From Porphyromonadaceae bacterium UBA7180 (lineage in GTDB: Bacteria; Bacteroidota; Bacteroidia; Bacteroidales; Muribaculaceae): 56,969 nt of DNA. The notes below the pieces were generated by a model. The model saw only the letters and a list, made by a program, of their open reading frames with translations, did no database searches and was not told where the DNA came from. A program made the position numbers and the translations under genes. Numbering within the stretch: position 1 is the stretch's first letter; each line of letters starts with the position of its first letter. The stretch lies in NCBI GenBank assembly GCA_002491165.1, contig DKVK01000022.1, positions 1 through 56,969 on the forward strand. Reading direction: 5' to 3'. Below, piece after piece: positions 23,922-32,702 of this stretch.

Positions 23922-26327
23922 TCAGAAGGTGAAGTGGAGAGCTATGCGGATGCCGCTGTCAGGGGCGTTCGGGGTGTTACGGTAAGAGAGGCGCCACACA
24001 TAATCTACCCGCAGGATGCTCAAGATATTGTCTATCCCGGCGCTGAATTCCATATACGGAGTAGCACCCATAGGCCGTGCGCAACTCAGTGCCGGGAAAC
24101 GAAGCAGGTCGGGGTTCTTGGCCGGGTTATTGCGGTCCGAGAGGTGTCCCCACAGTCCCTTGAAATTTATGACCTCGCGTAGCTTCAGCTTGTTGACGAG
24201 CGGTATACGGTTGAACAATAAGCCGTTGAGCCAATAGGTGACGTCCCACTCGGCGTAAGTGTCAGAGGCAAACTCCATCGGGTTCATCAGCGAGTAGCTT
24301 TCCGGCTGTATGGTGTATGAAAGGTTGGCGTTAGGCCATGTCAGCGCCGGGTAATACACCTTGCTCCACATCTTCGCCCCTTTGACTATGCAGTCCAAGT
24401 AGCCGAACGATGAGAACCAGAAGCGTTTCTTGACACAAAATTCCGTCTTATTGGTAGTGAAGTCGGCACCGAGGAAACCACGGGGCGCATACTCGTGGTA
24501 GAATCGGAACACCCAGTTGTCCATATTCACCGGTAGCCGGTAGGAGGAGGTCTGCACGAACTTGGCACCGGGAGCGTATTGCAGGTCAACGAAGAATGCC
24601 GACTGGCTGTAACGCTTGCGCCAGTGGCCGTAGCCGTCCACGAACGGCATCCACGGCGTGGATTCCTGCCGTTCCCATTTCAATCCTGCCGTCAGCGAAA
24701 GCCCCGAGGCGTGCTCGTATATGTAAGACAGCTTATTTTCAAGGCGGTAGGTGCCAAGCGTGTTCTCCTTGCGTTTCAGCGACAGGAAGACGTTGTCGGC
24801 GTTCGTGAAGAGGTAATGCAGCCCTATCATGTCGAGGTTATAGTTACTTTCGAGCCTCACGGAGTGCATCGGGAACTCGCGTGAATGTTTCTTCTTGGGG
24901 AGAAAGGAGTATTCCAGCTCGGCGTTGTATTTCCATTTATGGTCCTTGGTACCGTAGGCCACGTATCCGCGAGCGAAGACATGCTTCGAGAGGTCGGCCG
25001 TTGTCATGCCCCCGACACGAAACCGCGCTCCCTCGATAGTGTTGGCCGAAATCATGGTGTTAACCGGGCCGATGTCCACCTTCGAGGGTTTTCCGGTCGG
25101 CACATAACCCGTCACGAGCAGGTTTAAGAACTTGCGCCCCCAATAGAGCTCCTTGGACTTGTTCATCCTCTGCGAGAGGTGCGTAACATTTTCCTGCGCC
25201 GCAGGGAGCGGCACCGGGCGCGCCGAATCCCAGAAGACGTCCGACCGGCTCTTGTAATCTGGCAGGTTGACCGACTCCCCGGCTATGTCCATGTAGTCGG
25301 CGAAATCAGGACTGTCGGCAAAGGAGAAGCCGCTGTAATACGTGTCCCGGAGCGCATAGAACCCCTGTATACCCTCCACGAGGCGCAGCTCGAGCCCCAT
25401 GCGGTCGCGGTTCTTGTGCCGTTTGCCGCGCTCGTCTCGGTGAAAGGTCTGCTCCACGAAGATATTGCTCACGAAGTTGAGGTTCAACGCCTTCGGGATG
25501 CGCATCACTACCTTATATATAAAGGGCTCGCGGCGGTCCGTGATATCAACGTACAGCGAACCGTTGAAACTGAACGACTCGGGGTTGTGGGGAACGAAGA
25601 TGAGTTCCACCCCTTTTCCTCCCAACGGAGTGGGAATCGTGTCGCCGAGATAGAACTTATAATAATCGGCGGCTATGCGCGACAGCGGGCTCACGAAGCG
25701 GTTCTGCATCAGCGCTATGTCATTGCTATAGATGTCCACCTCGCGCAACACGTCTTCGAGCATCACCTGCACGTTATCCTGGTCTATGAAATCGTCGGCA
25801 CCGAAGCTGCGGAATCCCTTCACCACCTCTTTGCGGCGGTCCGGTCCACTGGAATGCAGACGAGTGGAAAACTTCTCGCGGAAGCTGAGGTTCAGCACCG
25901 GTTTCCGGGTCATGAAAGCGGTGTCAATGAAGTCCTCTATCGGATTGAGTTTCTTCGAGAGCCACTGCGAAGAATTGCGGTCGAAGTCGTTGAGCGAGAG
26001 CACCATCTTCTCGTATTTGTCATAACTGTAACGCGGTTCCCCGTCGGGATCCTGGCGTCGGGCGCTCTGACGGATGTCCTCCATGAGGTCCACTGCCGGG
26101 TTGTTCTTCTTGCTGTACTTGGGCTTCATCTTGGTTGTCACCACCACCTCCTCGAGCTGCGTCTCCTTATGCTTCTCTTGGGGATGAGGGAGCGGGGGCA
26201 CGTAGTCCGGTACCTCGGGCAGACTTACTACCGCCGTCCCCGGTACCGGCTCCCGCCCCGAAGCGGAAAACACCGACACCAAGACCATAATCATCACAAT
26301 TATTAACGGCGATTTGGTTATCTGCAT
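23922..26327 (-). CDS. DUF5686 family outer-membrane protein
   Basis: An 801-residue exported protein with a signal peptide at about residues 1-24. It carries the DUF5686 hallmark LEEVVVTTKMKPKYSKKNNPAVDLMEDI (residues 58-85), a middle domain, and a C-terminal half of alternating strands ending in HFTF, typical of outer-membrane barrels. Relatives usually start with a carboxypeptidase-regulatory-like fold; here only about 35 residues (Pro-rich) separate the signal from the hallmark, so that domain seems absent. Function is unknown; related proteins are thought to sit in the outer membrane. It is divergent from the CYTH gene. Confidence 0.8.
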   Translation of the reverse strand: MQITKSPLIIVMIMVLVSVFSASGREPVPGTAVVSLPEVPDYVPPLPHPQEKHKETQLEEVVVTTKMKPKYSKKNNPAVDLMEDIRQSARRQDPDGEPRYSYDKYEKMVLSLNDFDRNSSQWLSKKLNPIEDFIDTAFMTRKPVLNLSFREKFSTRLHSSGPDRRKEVVKGFRSFGADDFIDQDNVQVMLEDVLREVDIYSNDIALMQNRFVSPLSRIAADYYKFYLGDTIPTPLGGKGVELIFVPHNPESFSFNGSLYVDITDRREPFIYKVVMRIPKALNLNFVSNIFVEQTFHRDERGKRHKNRDRMGLELRLVEGIQGFYALRDTYYSGFSFADSPDFADYMDIAGESVNLPDYKSRSDVFWDSARPVPLPAAQENVTHLSQRMNKSKELYWGRKFLNLLVTGYVPTGKPSKVDIGPVNTMISANTIEGARFRVGGMTTADLSKHVFARGYVAYGTKDHKWKYNAELEYSFLPKKKHSREFPMHSVRLESNYNLDMIGLHYLFTNADNVFLSLKRKENTLGTYRLENKLSYIYEHASGLSLTAGLKWERQESTPWMPFVDGYGHWRKRYSQSAFFVDLQYAPGAKFVQTSSYRLPVNMDNWVFRFYHEYAPRGFLGADFTTNKTEFCVKKRFWFSSFGYLDCIVKGAKMWSKVYYPALTWPNANLSYTIQPESYSLMNPMEFASDTYAEWDVTYWLNGLLFNRIPLVNKLKLREVINFKGLWGHLSDRNNPAKNPDLLRFPALSCARPMGATPYMEFSAGIDNILSILRVDYVWRLSYRNTPNAPDSGIRIALHFTF

Positions 26328-26418
26328 AACAATTATTAATTTCGCAACGCGGGGACGGCGTTAATGTTAAACTCGCGCGTCCCAAATTCTATAACGCTTA
26401 AAATGCCGAAAAATTTTT

Positions 26419-26859
26419 ATGAGCCTCGAAATAGAACATAAATACCTTGTGGAGAACGACTCTTACCTTGAGTTGGCCACCTCTTCAGTCCACATACTGC
26501 AAGGGTACCTGAGCCGCACGCCGGAGGCCGTTGTGCGCGTAAGGATAGCAGATGACCGCGGATTCCTGACCGTCAAAGGGAAGAACACGGGCGACACGCG
26601 GCCGGAGTTCGAGTACCCGATTCCTCCCGAAGAAGCGCGGCAGCTATTGCGACTCTGCCCGGGACGCATCCTCGACAAGACGCGCTACATAGTCCCCTAC
26701 CGTGGCCACATTTGGGAAGTGGACATCTTCCACGGCGACCGAGAGGGCCTCCGCACCGCAGAGATTGAACTCCCATCCTCCGACACCTCCTATGACCTGC
26801 CCCCGTTCGCAGGGCGCAACGTAACCGGCGACCCCGCCTACTATAATTCCAACTTGTAA
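26419..26859 (+). CDS. CYTH-domain protein, probable triphosphatase
   Basis: A 146-residue stand-alone CYTH (triphosphate tunnel) domain. The ExExK signature is at Glu4, Glu6 and Lys8 (EIEHK). Further tunnel residues are in VRVRIADDRGFLTVKGK and EFEYPIPPEEA, and an acidic pair lies in AEIELPS. Small family members like this typically hydrolyse inorganic triphosphate or thiamine triphosphate in the cytoplasm with Mg2+ or Mn2+; which one applies here is not shown. The ATG at 26419 gives the signature at the right distance from the N-terminus. Confidence 0.87.
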   Translation: MSLEIEHKYLVENDSYLELATSSVHILQGYLSRTPEAVVRVRIADDRGFLTVKGKNTGDTRPEFEYPIPPEEARQLLRLCPGRILDKTRYIVPYRGHIWEVDIFHGDREGLRTAEIELPSSDTSYDLPPFAGRNVTGDPAYYNSNL

Positions 26860-26897
26860 GGACAGCAAAAGGCACCCGGACAACATGAGGAGTTAAC

Positions 26898-26933
26898 ATG
26901 TGTAACGCAGGCCTCCCGGCCTGCGTTACACAT
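26898..26933. repeat. Long perfect hairpin between convergent genes
   Basis: A perfect 16-pair stem (26898-26913 with 26918-26933) with a TCCC loop. Its centre, CAGGCC-TCCC-GGCCTG, is the same hairpin core as the dispersed repeat family. It lies between the CYTH and SRPBCC genes and could stop transcription from both sides, although no T-run is present. Confidence 0.7.
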
Positions 26934-26950
26934 TAGGGTCTGATTCTTGT

Positions 26951-27475
26951 TTAGTTGTGCTTCTTGCTCCAGTCTACGAGGGAGTTGAGAGCTTCAAGGA
27001 GCTTGTCTCCGATAATATTGTTCGGGGCGTTCCCTATCTCCTCCTTGCAGCTTACGGCGGCCGCTACCGTAAGTCGTTTGTGCTTCTCGCCGTCCGGGAC
27101 ACCTACCATAAGTTCGAGCACCATCTCGTTGATCTGTTTACCCTCGGGGTCGAAGACAGTTCCCTGCACGGCGATGCGACCCACGCGGTCATCCTTGGGA
27201 TGAGTGAAACAGATGACCTGGCAGCGCGCCTTGTTGCCGTCCGCGAGGTCGAAATGGAACTGTGCCTTGTCGTAGATGTGCGGGTCGGTGTCAGAGGGAT
27301 TGTCGAAGTCGATGTCCGTTATCGAGGGGTAATAGCGGTTCCAGTTTGAGATGTTCGTCATGTTGCGCCAGATTCTCTCGGGGGCGAGGCCTTCGGCCTC
27401 TACTCCGGCCGATGCGAAGGTCTTGGAATCATCCTTGGCATAGCCGGGTTTAAATTTAATCTTGTCGATAATCAT
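26951..27475 (-). CDS. SRPBCC-fold protein
   Basis: A 174-residue cytoplasmic protein that fits the START/SRPBCC lipid- or ligand-binding fold. A strand-rich start leads into PERIWRNMTNISNWNRYYPSITDIDFDNP, the helix and WxxYYP pattern of that fold. Strands with alternating charge follow, and a C-terminal helix (IIGDKLLEALNSLVDWSKKH) closes the cavity. The ligand is unknown. It appears monocistronic and convergent with the CYTH gene. Confidence 0.65.
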   Translation of the reverse strand: MIIDKIKFKPGYAKDDSKTFASAGVEAEGLAPERIWRNMTNISNWNRYYPSITDIDFDNPSDTDPHIYDKAQFHFDLADGNKARCQVICFTHPKDDRVGRIAVQGTVFDPEGKQINEMVLELMVGVPDGEKHKRLTVAAAVSCKEEIGNAPNNIIGDKLLEALNSLVDWSKKHN

Positions 27476-27724
27476 AGTATAAATTGTATCTTTCAGTTTT
27501 TATATAGTTATAACAGCGCAGGTGGGAAATTTGATTACGGGAGGCGAAATTATTAGCCTTTGCAGGCTGGAAATAAAGTGTTAAAAGTGTTATGACTGGC
27601 GGTCTAAATGTTAAAGAACAGGTACGGAATTGGGGATTTGTGCAGGGTATTTTAAGCAAAACGACAGTTAAGAGACGCTATTTTTATGTTCTGCAACATA
27701 TTTATAACATTTTGTTTAAAATAA

Positions 27725-27756
27725 TTTGGTGGGTAAAATTAAAAGGTGTAACTTTG
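27725..27756 (+). promoter_or_regulatory. Bacteroidetes-type promoter for a small RNA
   Basis: TTTG at 27725-27728 and TAACTTTG at 27749-27756 are both exact, with 20 bases between. No open reading frame of any size follows on this strand before the terminator. Confidence 0.7.
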
Positions 27757-27759
27757 CAG

Positions 27760-27850
27760 TGACCTTAAACAATCTTTTTTACCTTAAGATTTTTACCTGT
27801 AGAAACTCATAAAGGGAGCGACCGTGGCGGTTATCTCCCTTTGTTTTTTT
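27760..27850 (+). ncRNA. Candidate small RNA of about 90 bases
   Basis: The transcript would begin near 27760-27763 and end in the T-run at 27844-27850. Its 5' part is A/U-rich, with the text CCTTAA and CCTTAAG repeated around a run of T, and its 3' part is a strong hairpin. It has the layout of Bacteroidales small RNAs (own promoter and own terminator, no gene attached). I cannot tell which family, if any, it belongs to. The 5' end is inferred from the promoter only. Confidence 0.6.
27811..27850 (+). terminator. Intrinsic terminator of the candidate small RNA
   Basis: AAAGGGAG (27811-27818) pairs with CTCCCTTT (27835-27842), with an inner ACCG/CGGT stem, followed by TTTTTTT at 27844-27850. 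The T-run is on the plus side only, so the terminator belongs to plus-strand transcription, although both neighbouring genes are on the minus strand. Confidence 0.85.
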
Positions 27851-27906
27851 ATTGGCGCGCTTTTGTTACGCGCGGCGGATGTAGGCGTTACGTAGACCGG
27901 GTTTAC

Positions 27907-27936
27907 ACAGGCCGGGAGGTCTGCGCTCCATATTCA
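27907..27936 (+). repeat. Dispersed hairpin repeat copy
   Basis: This 30-base segment matches 32125-32154 at 26 of 30 positions. CAGGCC-GGGA-GGTCTG forms a hairpin. It sits just downstream of the PepSY-like gene. Confidence 0.65.
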
Positions 27937-27942
27937 GTTCCT

Positions 27943-28377
27943 TCAGTCTACTTTCAGGAAGCGGCCGGAGCGGTCGAATTTCAATTCGAGGCCGTTGCGG
28001 AGCTGCACTTCGTAGTTGTTCTTGTTAATTTCGAGTTCTACTATTTTCTGCCCTTTGTAGTTGCGCGATACGTAGTCGGAGATGGCTTTCGGTACTACCG
28101 ACGAGGGGACGGCGTTATTGCCGCAATCCACGGATTTCATACGTCCGTCGCCGTCGAACTCAACCTCGGTACCGTCGTTCAGGATGACGTCATATTCGGT
28201 GCCTCCGAAAGTCTGCTTGTCCACATTGATGTGGTTGACGGATTTCTTAAAGTTATTTTTCAGGAATGTGCGCGCGGCCACGGGGAGCACATTGACGTCT
28301 GTGGTCACATAGTCGCGGGCTACGGATGCCGTGACGCCCGTGAGCAGGAGAATTATCGCTAACAGTAATTTTTTCAT
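27943..28377 (-). CDS. Periplasmic PepSY-like protein
   Basis: A 144-residue exported protein with a signal peptide at about residues 1-20 (MKKLLLAIILLLTGVTASVA). It contains two repeats of the PepSY-like (DUF2874) pattern: LPVAARTFLKNNFKKSVNHINVDK...EYDVILNDGTEVEFDGDGRMKSVDC, then VPKAISDYVSRNYKGQKIVELEINKNNYEVQLRNGLELKFDRSGRFLKVD. Bacteroidales have many such small periplasmic proteins with unknown ligands. It lies 59 bases downstream of mutS2 on the same strand and may share its transcript. Confidence 0.85.
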   Translation of the reverse strand: MKKLLLAIILLLTGVTASVARDYVTTDVNVLPVAARTFLKNNFKKSVNHINVDKQTFGGTEYDVILNDGTEVEFDGDGRMKSVDCGNNAVPSSVVPKAISDYVSRNYKGQKIVELEINKNNYEVQLRNGLELKFDRSGRFLKVD

Positions 28378-28436
28378 CTTTCTAAGTTACTTTTGTTATT
28401 TTATTGTAATGTAAACGCCTGCAAGGGGGAGATGGT

Positions 28437-30878
28437 TCAGCTGTCAAGTTCCACTACCGTTATTCCGGCGCCGCCGAAGCGGACATCCTCATCGTGGTAT
28501 TTCTCTACGGCGGGATTGGCGGCGAGCCATTGGCGTATTGCCATGCGGAGGGCGCCGGTGCCGGTGCCGTGGAGGATGCGCACACGGTCGGCCGAGAACT
28601 GCACGGCGTCGTCGATGAAGTATGTGACGGCCTGCAACGCCTCGTCGGCCCTCATGCCGCGGACGTCGAGTTCGCGGTTGAAGTTGAGCTGCCTTTCTCG
28701 GCTTTGCGCCGATTGTGCGCCGGAGGTGAGGGAGAATCCCGTCGAGGCAGATTCCTTGGGCTTCTGTGCGGGGAGGAGCTTGGAGAGGTCGGCGTAAGTG
28801 CGGAGTTCGCCGAACGCCACCTGCGCCTTCTTCCCTTCGATGGCGAGGATGCGGCCTGTGACGCCCCCTGCCTGCATTTTGACGAAATCCCCTGCTTTCA
28901 GTTCGCCGGTTTTGGGGGCTGCTGCTTCGGTTTTCTTCTTGGGACGGCGATGCTCGGAGAGGAGTTTCGGCTCCGGCACGCTCTTCCCTTTCTCCACTTC
29001 GCGGCGATATTCTTCAAGCTCGGAGCGCACGCGGCGTGTCTGCTCCTTTTCGGCCTGGGCGTTGCGTATTTCGAGGATGGTGCGCTCTATACGGGCGTTG
29101 GCGGTGTCGAGTATTTCTCGTGCCTGCTGCTTGGCTTCGCGCAGGATGGCGTTGCGTTCAGTGCGTAGCGAGTCGGCGCGGTTCTCGGCGTCTTGGAGGG
29201 TTTTCTCAATCTTGTGCTCTTTCTCCCGGATGGAGAGGCGCTTATTGGCCCAATAGCGGCGGTCGCGCTGTATGTCGAGAATATATTTGTCTATGTTGAT
29301 GTAGTCCGAGCCGACTATCTCCTTTGCTTCGTTGATGATGTCTTCGGGGAGGCCGATGCTTTTGGCTATCTCTACAGCGAATGAGCTGCCGGGATGGCCC
29401 ACGTCAAGCTGGAAGAGGGGACGGAATTTCTGCCGGTCGTAGAGCATGGCGCCGTTGATGAAGCCCGGCTCGTGGTCGGCGAGTTCCTTGATATTCTGAT
29501 AGTGTGTGGTGACGACCCCGAAGCAGCGGGAACGGCCGAGCTGGCGCAGTATGGCCTGGGCGAGGGCGGAGCCTATCTGCGGCTCGGTACCGGAGCCTAT
29601 CTCGTCGGCGAGAACGAGGGTATCGGCATCGCTACCCCTCAGGAAGTACTTCATGTTGCGCAGGTGCGAGGAATAGGTGGAGAGGTCGTTCTCTATGCTC
29701 TGCTCGTCGCCGATGTCGATGAAGATATTCCGGAGCACTGAGACGTGCGAGTTCTCGTAGAGTGTGGGAAGGAGTCCGCACTGGAGCATATATTGCACTA
29801 TGCCTACAGTCTTGAGAGTCACCGACTTGCCGCCTGCATTTGGCCCCGAGATAACAAGGAAGCGCTGCTCGGGAGTGAGTCGCAGATCGAATGGAACCAC
29901 TTCGCGTCCCTGCCGGCGGAGGGTGAGGGCGAGAGTGGGATGCACTGCGTGGAACCAGTCGAACTCCGGCTTCTTTTCGAGTACGGGCATGCGTGCGTCA
30001 GTAAGGACGGCGAGCTTGGCTTTGGCGTGGATGAAGTCAAAGAGGGCGGCGAGGCGGAACGAGCCTTCCATAGCCGGGACCTCGGGACGGATGGTGGCGG
30101 AGAGGGCTGTCAGGATGAGCACTTCCTCGCGGTGCCGTTCGCTCTCCAGTTCGCGCAGGCGGTTGGCGGCTTCCACAACTTCCGCGGGTTCTATGAAAGC
30201 GGTCTTTCCTGTGGCCGACATGTCGTGGACTATACCGTTGATGGCGCGTTTGTGCTGTGCCGAAACGGGGATTACGGGGCGCCCGTCGCGGATGGCGGGA
30301 GTTGTATCTTTATCCACGAGTCCGCGCTGTACGGCGTCGCCGATGACCTTGCGGACAATGGAGGACATGGAGGACTGCAGCGAATTGATGCCGCTCACTA
30401 TCTTCTGAAGCTCCGGCGACGCATTCTCCCGAACCCGCCCGAAACGGTCGATGACACGGTCAATCTCGCCGATGACCTGCGGGAACATTGCCATGTCGCC
30501 GAAGAGGCGTGCGAGTGCCGGAGTGGCGGTTCTCCCCTCTTCGCTGCGGGCACAGAAACCGTGAATCTTGGCGGACCCTTCGAGGAAACGCTTGATTTCA
30601 GCAAAGCGTTCTGCGGGGATGTATGAGCCTTCTGCTTTCAGCACTGACAGCGAAGAGGATACGTCCGGGAGTCCGGGGTCGGGAACGGGCGAGCCGCTGC
30701 GCAGCACGGCTGTGAGTTCGGCTGTCTGACGCAGCGACCGTGACACGTGGTTGAAAGAGTTTGAAAACTTCATGGCGTCAACACACTCGCGCCCCTGCGG
30801 CGAGGCACAAAAGTCCTTGAGCAGCTGGCGCAACATCGTGAAACCTGTTTTCTCTTCAAAATCGGAAGGATATATCAT
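28437..30878 (-). CDS. mutS2: MutS2 ATPase with Smr domain
   Basis: An 813-residue MutS2. The N-terminal clamp-type region is followed by the ATPase domain with Walker A GPNAGGKS (residues 345-352) and LADEIGSGTEPQ as Walker B. A long charged coiled coil comes next (about 520-630), and the C-terminus is a Smr nuclease-type domain (LDVRGMRADEAL ... RILHGTGTGALR). It has no mismatch-recognition domain. Family members suppress recombination or act on collided ribosomes, depending on the species. It lies 9 bases after the universal stress protein gene. Confidence 0.95.
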   Translation of the reverse strand: MIYPSDFEEKTGFTMLRQLLKDFCASPQGRECVDAMKFSNSFNHVSRSLRQTAELTAVLRSGSPVPDPGLPDVSSSLSVLKAEGSYIPAERFAEIKRFLEGSAKIHGFCARSEEGRTATPALARLFGDMAMFPQVIGEIDRVIDRFGRVRENASPELQKIVSGINSLQSSMSSIVRKVIGDAVQRGLVDKDTTPAIRDGRPVIPVSAQHKRAINGIVHDMSATGKTAFIEPAEVVEAANRLRELESERHREEVLILTALSATIRPEVPAMEGSFRLAALFDFIHAKAKLAVLTDARMPVLEKKPEFDWFHAVHPTLALTLRRQGREVVPFDLRLTPEQRFLVISGPNAGGKSVTLKTVGIVQYMLQCGLLPTLYENSHVSVLRNIFIDIGDEQSIENDLSTYSSHLRNMKYFLRGSDADTLVLADEIGSGTEPQIGSALAQAILRQLGRSRCFGVVTTHYQNIKELADHEPGFINGAMLYDRQKFRPLFQLDVGHPGSSFAVEIAKSIGLPEDIINEAKEIVGSDYINIDKYILDIQRDRRYWANKRLSIREKEHKIEKTLQDAENRADSLRTERNAILREAKQQAREILDTANARIERTILEIRNAQAEKEQTRRVRSELEEYRREVEKGKSVPEPKLLSEHRRPKKKTEAAAPKTGELKAGDFVKMQAGGVTGRILAIEGKKAQVAFGELRTYADLSKLLPAQKPKESASTGFSLTSGAQSAQSRERQLNFNRELDVRGMRADEALQAVTYFIDDAVQFSADRVRILHGTGTGALRMAIRQWLAANPAVEKYHDEDVRFGGAGITVVELDS

Positions 30879-30887
30879 TGAATGGCT

Positions 30888-31994
30888 TTAGGTTAAGGGG
30901 AGCACTACCATGGGGAGGTCGCGCTCGTAGAAGAGCAGATGGGCTATACCGGGGTTGATGAGCCGCGTGAAGATATTCTTCTTCTTGTTCTGCACAATGA
31001 TGAGCTGAATGTCGTTCTCGGCTATATAAACGGGGAAGTCGCGCCGGAAATTGCTGCCCGGCAATATCTTGGCGGCGAACTTTACCGAGGGATATAGCTT
31101 CTCCATAGCGGCGCGGAGGCTGTCGAGCTTGCCTTCTGTGGCACGTCCGAAGCGGTCGGACACCGGGATGAGGGTGATGTTTACTTCCGGGTAATCGAAA
31201 ATCTGCAGGAAGCGCTCCATGGAGAGGAGGTCGCCCTTATCGAGGTTGACGAAGAACACAAGATTGAGGATTGAGCGTATTTCGGGCACCGGATAGCCTT
31301 GCGTCACGGTGAAGAGAGGCGTCCGGCAACCGTCGAGGACTTCGGCGGTGACGCTGCCCACGAGGTCCTGGGCGCGTGCTTTGCGGTCGCGTGTGGCCAT
31401 TACAACCAATAGAGGCGAATGTGTTCGCGTGAACTCGTCAATGACCTTCTCGGGCAGTCCCTCCACAAGCTGCGAGCGGAACGGAATATCGGGGAGTTCG
31501 CCCGACTTCTGACGCTTCCTCACGGCGTCGCAGAAGCGTTGGAACAGAAGACGTTGCACCTCTTCCGACTTGCGGTCGGAGGCTAATTCCATGTCCTGCT
31601 GCGCCAGATTGTCTACTATCGAGACGGAGGCCTCGAAGGATTGCAGAACGTAGGTGTGGAGCAGAACAGGTGTTGCCGAGAGGCGTTTGGCAAGGCGGAA
31701 GCCGAGGTTGACGGCGAGATAACTCTTCTCGGAGAGGTCCACCGGGATGAGGATTGAACCGTGGAGAGCCTTGCTGTCGCCGTTTACATGCAGTGCGGCG
31801 GACATGGCTGATTCGAGGATGGCTACGGCCTCCTTTACCTGCGCCACGTTCACGGCTACGCTCCTGAGGGCGAGGCCGGAGAGTTCAGGCGACTCCAGCG
31901 AGTAAGCGGAAATGCCGTTGACGGTCAGGAGTCTGACTGTCTCGCCCGCGGCCTCGGCAGAGAGGGTTATTATAGGAATTAGCGTAGAGTTCAT
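30888..31994 (-). CDS. Universal stress protein family, two-domain
   Basis: A 368-residue cytoplasmic protein. The first 75 residues look like a DUF2007-type domain (NGISAYSLESPELSGLALRSVAVNV). They are followed by a UspA domain starting SILIPVDLSEKSYLAVNLGFRLAKRLSATPVLLH, with the later PLLVVMATRDRKARAQDLVGSVTAEVLDGCRTPLFTV resembling the ATP-binding G-2x-G-9x-G(S/T) loop in shortened form. A second, less regular Usp-like half ends in LPMVVLPLT. Usp proteins respond to stress and starvation. It is cotranscribed with mutS2. Confidence 0.78.
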   Translation of the reverse strand: MNSTLIPIITLSAEAAGETVRLLTVNGISAYSLESPELSGLALRSVAVNVAQVKEAVAILESAMSAALHVNGDSKALHGSILIPVDLSEKSYLAVNLGFRLAKRLSATPVLLHTYVLQSFEASVSIVDNLAQQDMELASDRKSEEVQRLLFQRFCDAVRKRQKSGELPDIPFRSQLVEGLPEKVIDEFTRTHSPLLVVMATRDRKARAQDLVGSVTAEVLDGCRTPLFTVTQGYPVPEIRSILNLVFFVNLDKGDLLSMERFLQIFDYPEVNITLIPVSDRFGRATEGKLDSLRAAMEKLYPSVKFAAKILPGSNFRRDFPVYIAENDIQLIIVQNKKKNIFTRLINPGIAHLLFYERDLPMVVLPLT

Positions 31995-32124
31995 TTGCTT
32001 GTATGGCTATTTTGGGGAGAGGAGGCTGTAGGGATGCACCGGCGACAAGACGCCGTCACGTTTACAAAAAGCCTGATTGCAAGGTAAGAAGCGCCCCGTG
32101 GCTTCATATTCGCTGCGGTTTTTC

Positions 32125-32154
32125 GCAGGTCGGGAGGCCTGCGCTCCATATTCG
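32125..32154 (+). repeat. Dispersed hairpin repeat, best copy
   Basis: GCAGGTC-GGGAG-GCCTGC (32125-32142) forms a hairpin, followed by GCTCCATATT, which is repeated again at 32157-32166. This copy is used here as the reference for the others. Confidence 0.68.
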
Positions 32155-32185
32155 TCGCTCCATATTGGTTTCCTTAACCAAAAGA

Positions 32186-32243
32186 ATGGTGTCCGGAAAG
32201 GTCGGGAGGGACTCTTCCGGAACACCATGGAAATTCTTTTTTT
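32186..32243. terminator. Hairpin with T-runs on both sides
   Basis: ATGGTGT-CCGGAA (32186-32198) pairs with TTCCGG-A-ACACCAT (32215-32228) with one bulged base. TTCTTTTTTT follows on the plus strand, and TTCTTTT on the minus strand. On the minus strand it lies just after the HTH gene. Confidence 0.75.
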
Positions 32244-32261
32244 GAGGCGAGAATTACAGGC

Positions 32262-32522
32262 TTACTTTTGGGCGTTGCTCTCCTCAAGTATCTTGAGCGC
32301 CATGTCAAGAATCGTGGTGTCGTCAAGGACAACTATACCTCCGTCGGGACCCGGCTCGATATGGAGACCGGCATTCTTTCCGTATTCGTAGTTGACACCG
32401 CCGAAGTAGTTACGCACTGTCTGTACAGTGAGGTTCAGTTCATCGGCGATGCGGTGTGTGCTTCCGTCGGGAAGGCTGTCTTTGATGCGCCGCAACTCGT
32501 TAAAGGTGATGGTTTTGCTCAT
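32262..32522 (-). CDS. Small helix-turn-helix DNA-binding protein
   Basis: An 86-residue basic-acidic protein with a helix-turn-helix at about residues 17-42 (SLPDGSTHRIADELNLTVQTVRNYFGG), where the second helix ends in the typical VRNYF pattern. A short acidic C-terminal part (VVLDDTTILDMALKILEES) may mediate dimerisation. It is a single gene with its own bidirectional terminator, and no promoter match was found upstream. Its targets are unknown. Confidence 0.7.
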   Translation of the reverse strand: MSKTITFNELRRIKDSLPDGSTHRIADELNLTVQTVRNYFGGVNYEYGKNAGLHIEPGPDGGIVVLDDTTILDMALKILEESNAQK

Positions 32523-32689
32523 GGTTCTATCTTTTTTAATTAATAGTTCAGTTATTGTTTTTATTTTGCTAATTTAATACTTTTTTCCGAAACCACAAAA
32601 ATTTTCCTGCCATTTTTTTATTGTTATATAGCATGTTTTTTCCAACGGCTATAGCGTTTCAATTTCATCTATCTGATATTCAATTCTTT

Positions 32690-32696
32690 ACGCTAT
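32690..32696. other. Right arm of an inverted repeat after batE
   Basis: ACGCTAT at 32690-32696 pairs with ATAGCGT at 32651-32657, with partial pairing of AATT inside. It begins 7 bases beyond the batE stop and may end bat transcription. Weak. Confidence 0.3.
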
Positions 32697-32702
32697 GAAA
32701 TT

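Larger units (their letters stand above)
27476..27942. other. Intergenic region with a candidate small RNA
   Basis: This 467-base gap between two minus-strand genes holds a plus-strand promoter (27725-27756), a candidate RNA of about 90 bases ending in a strong terminator (27760-27850), and a dispersed repeat copy (27907-27936). The first 240 bases are A/T-rich with no recognised feature. Confidence 0.55.

Noticed and set aside
29745..30626. Long plus-strand frame (293 codons) opposite mutS2
   Set aside because: Antisense to MutS2 and without domain features.
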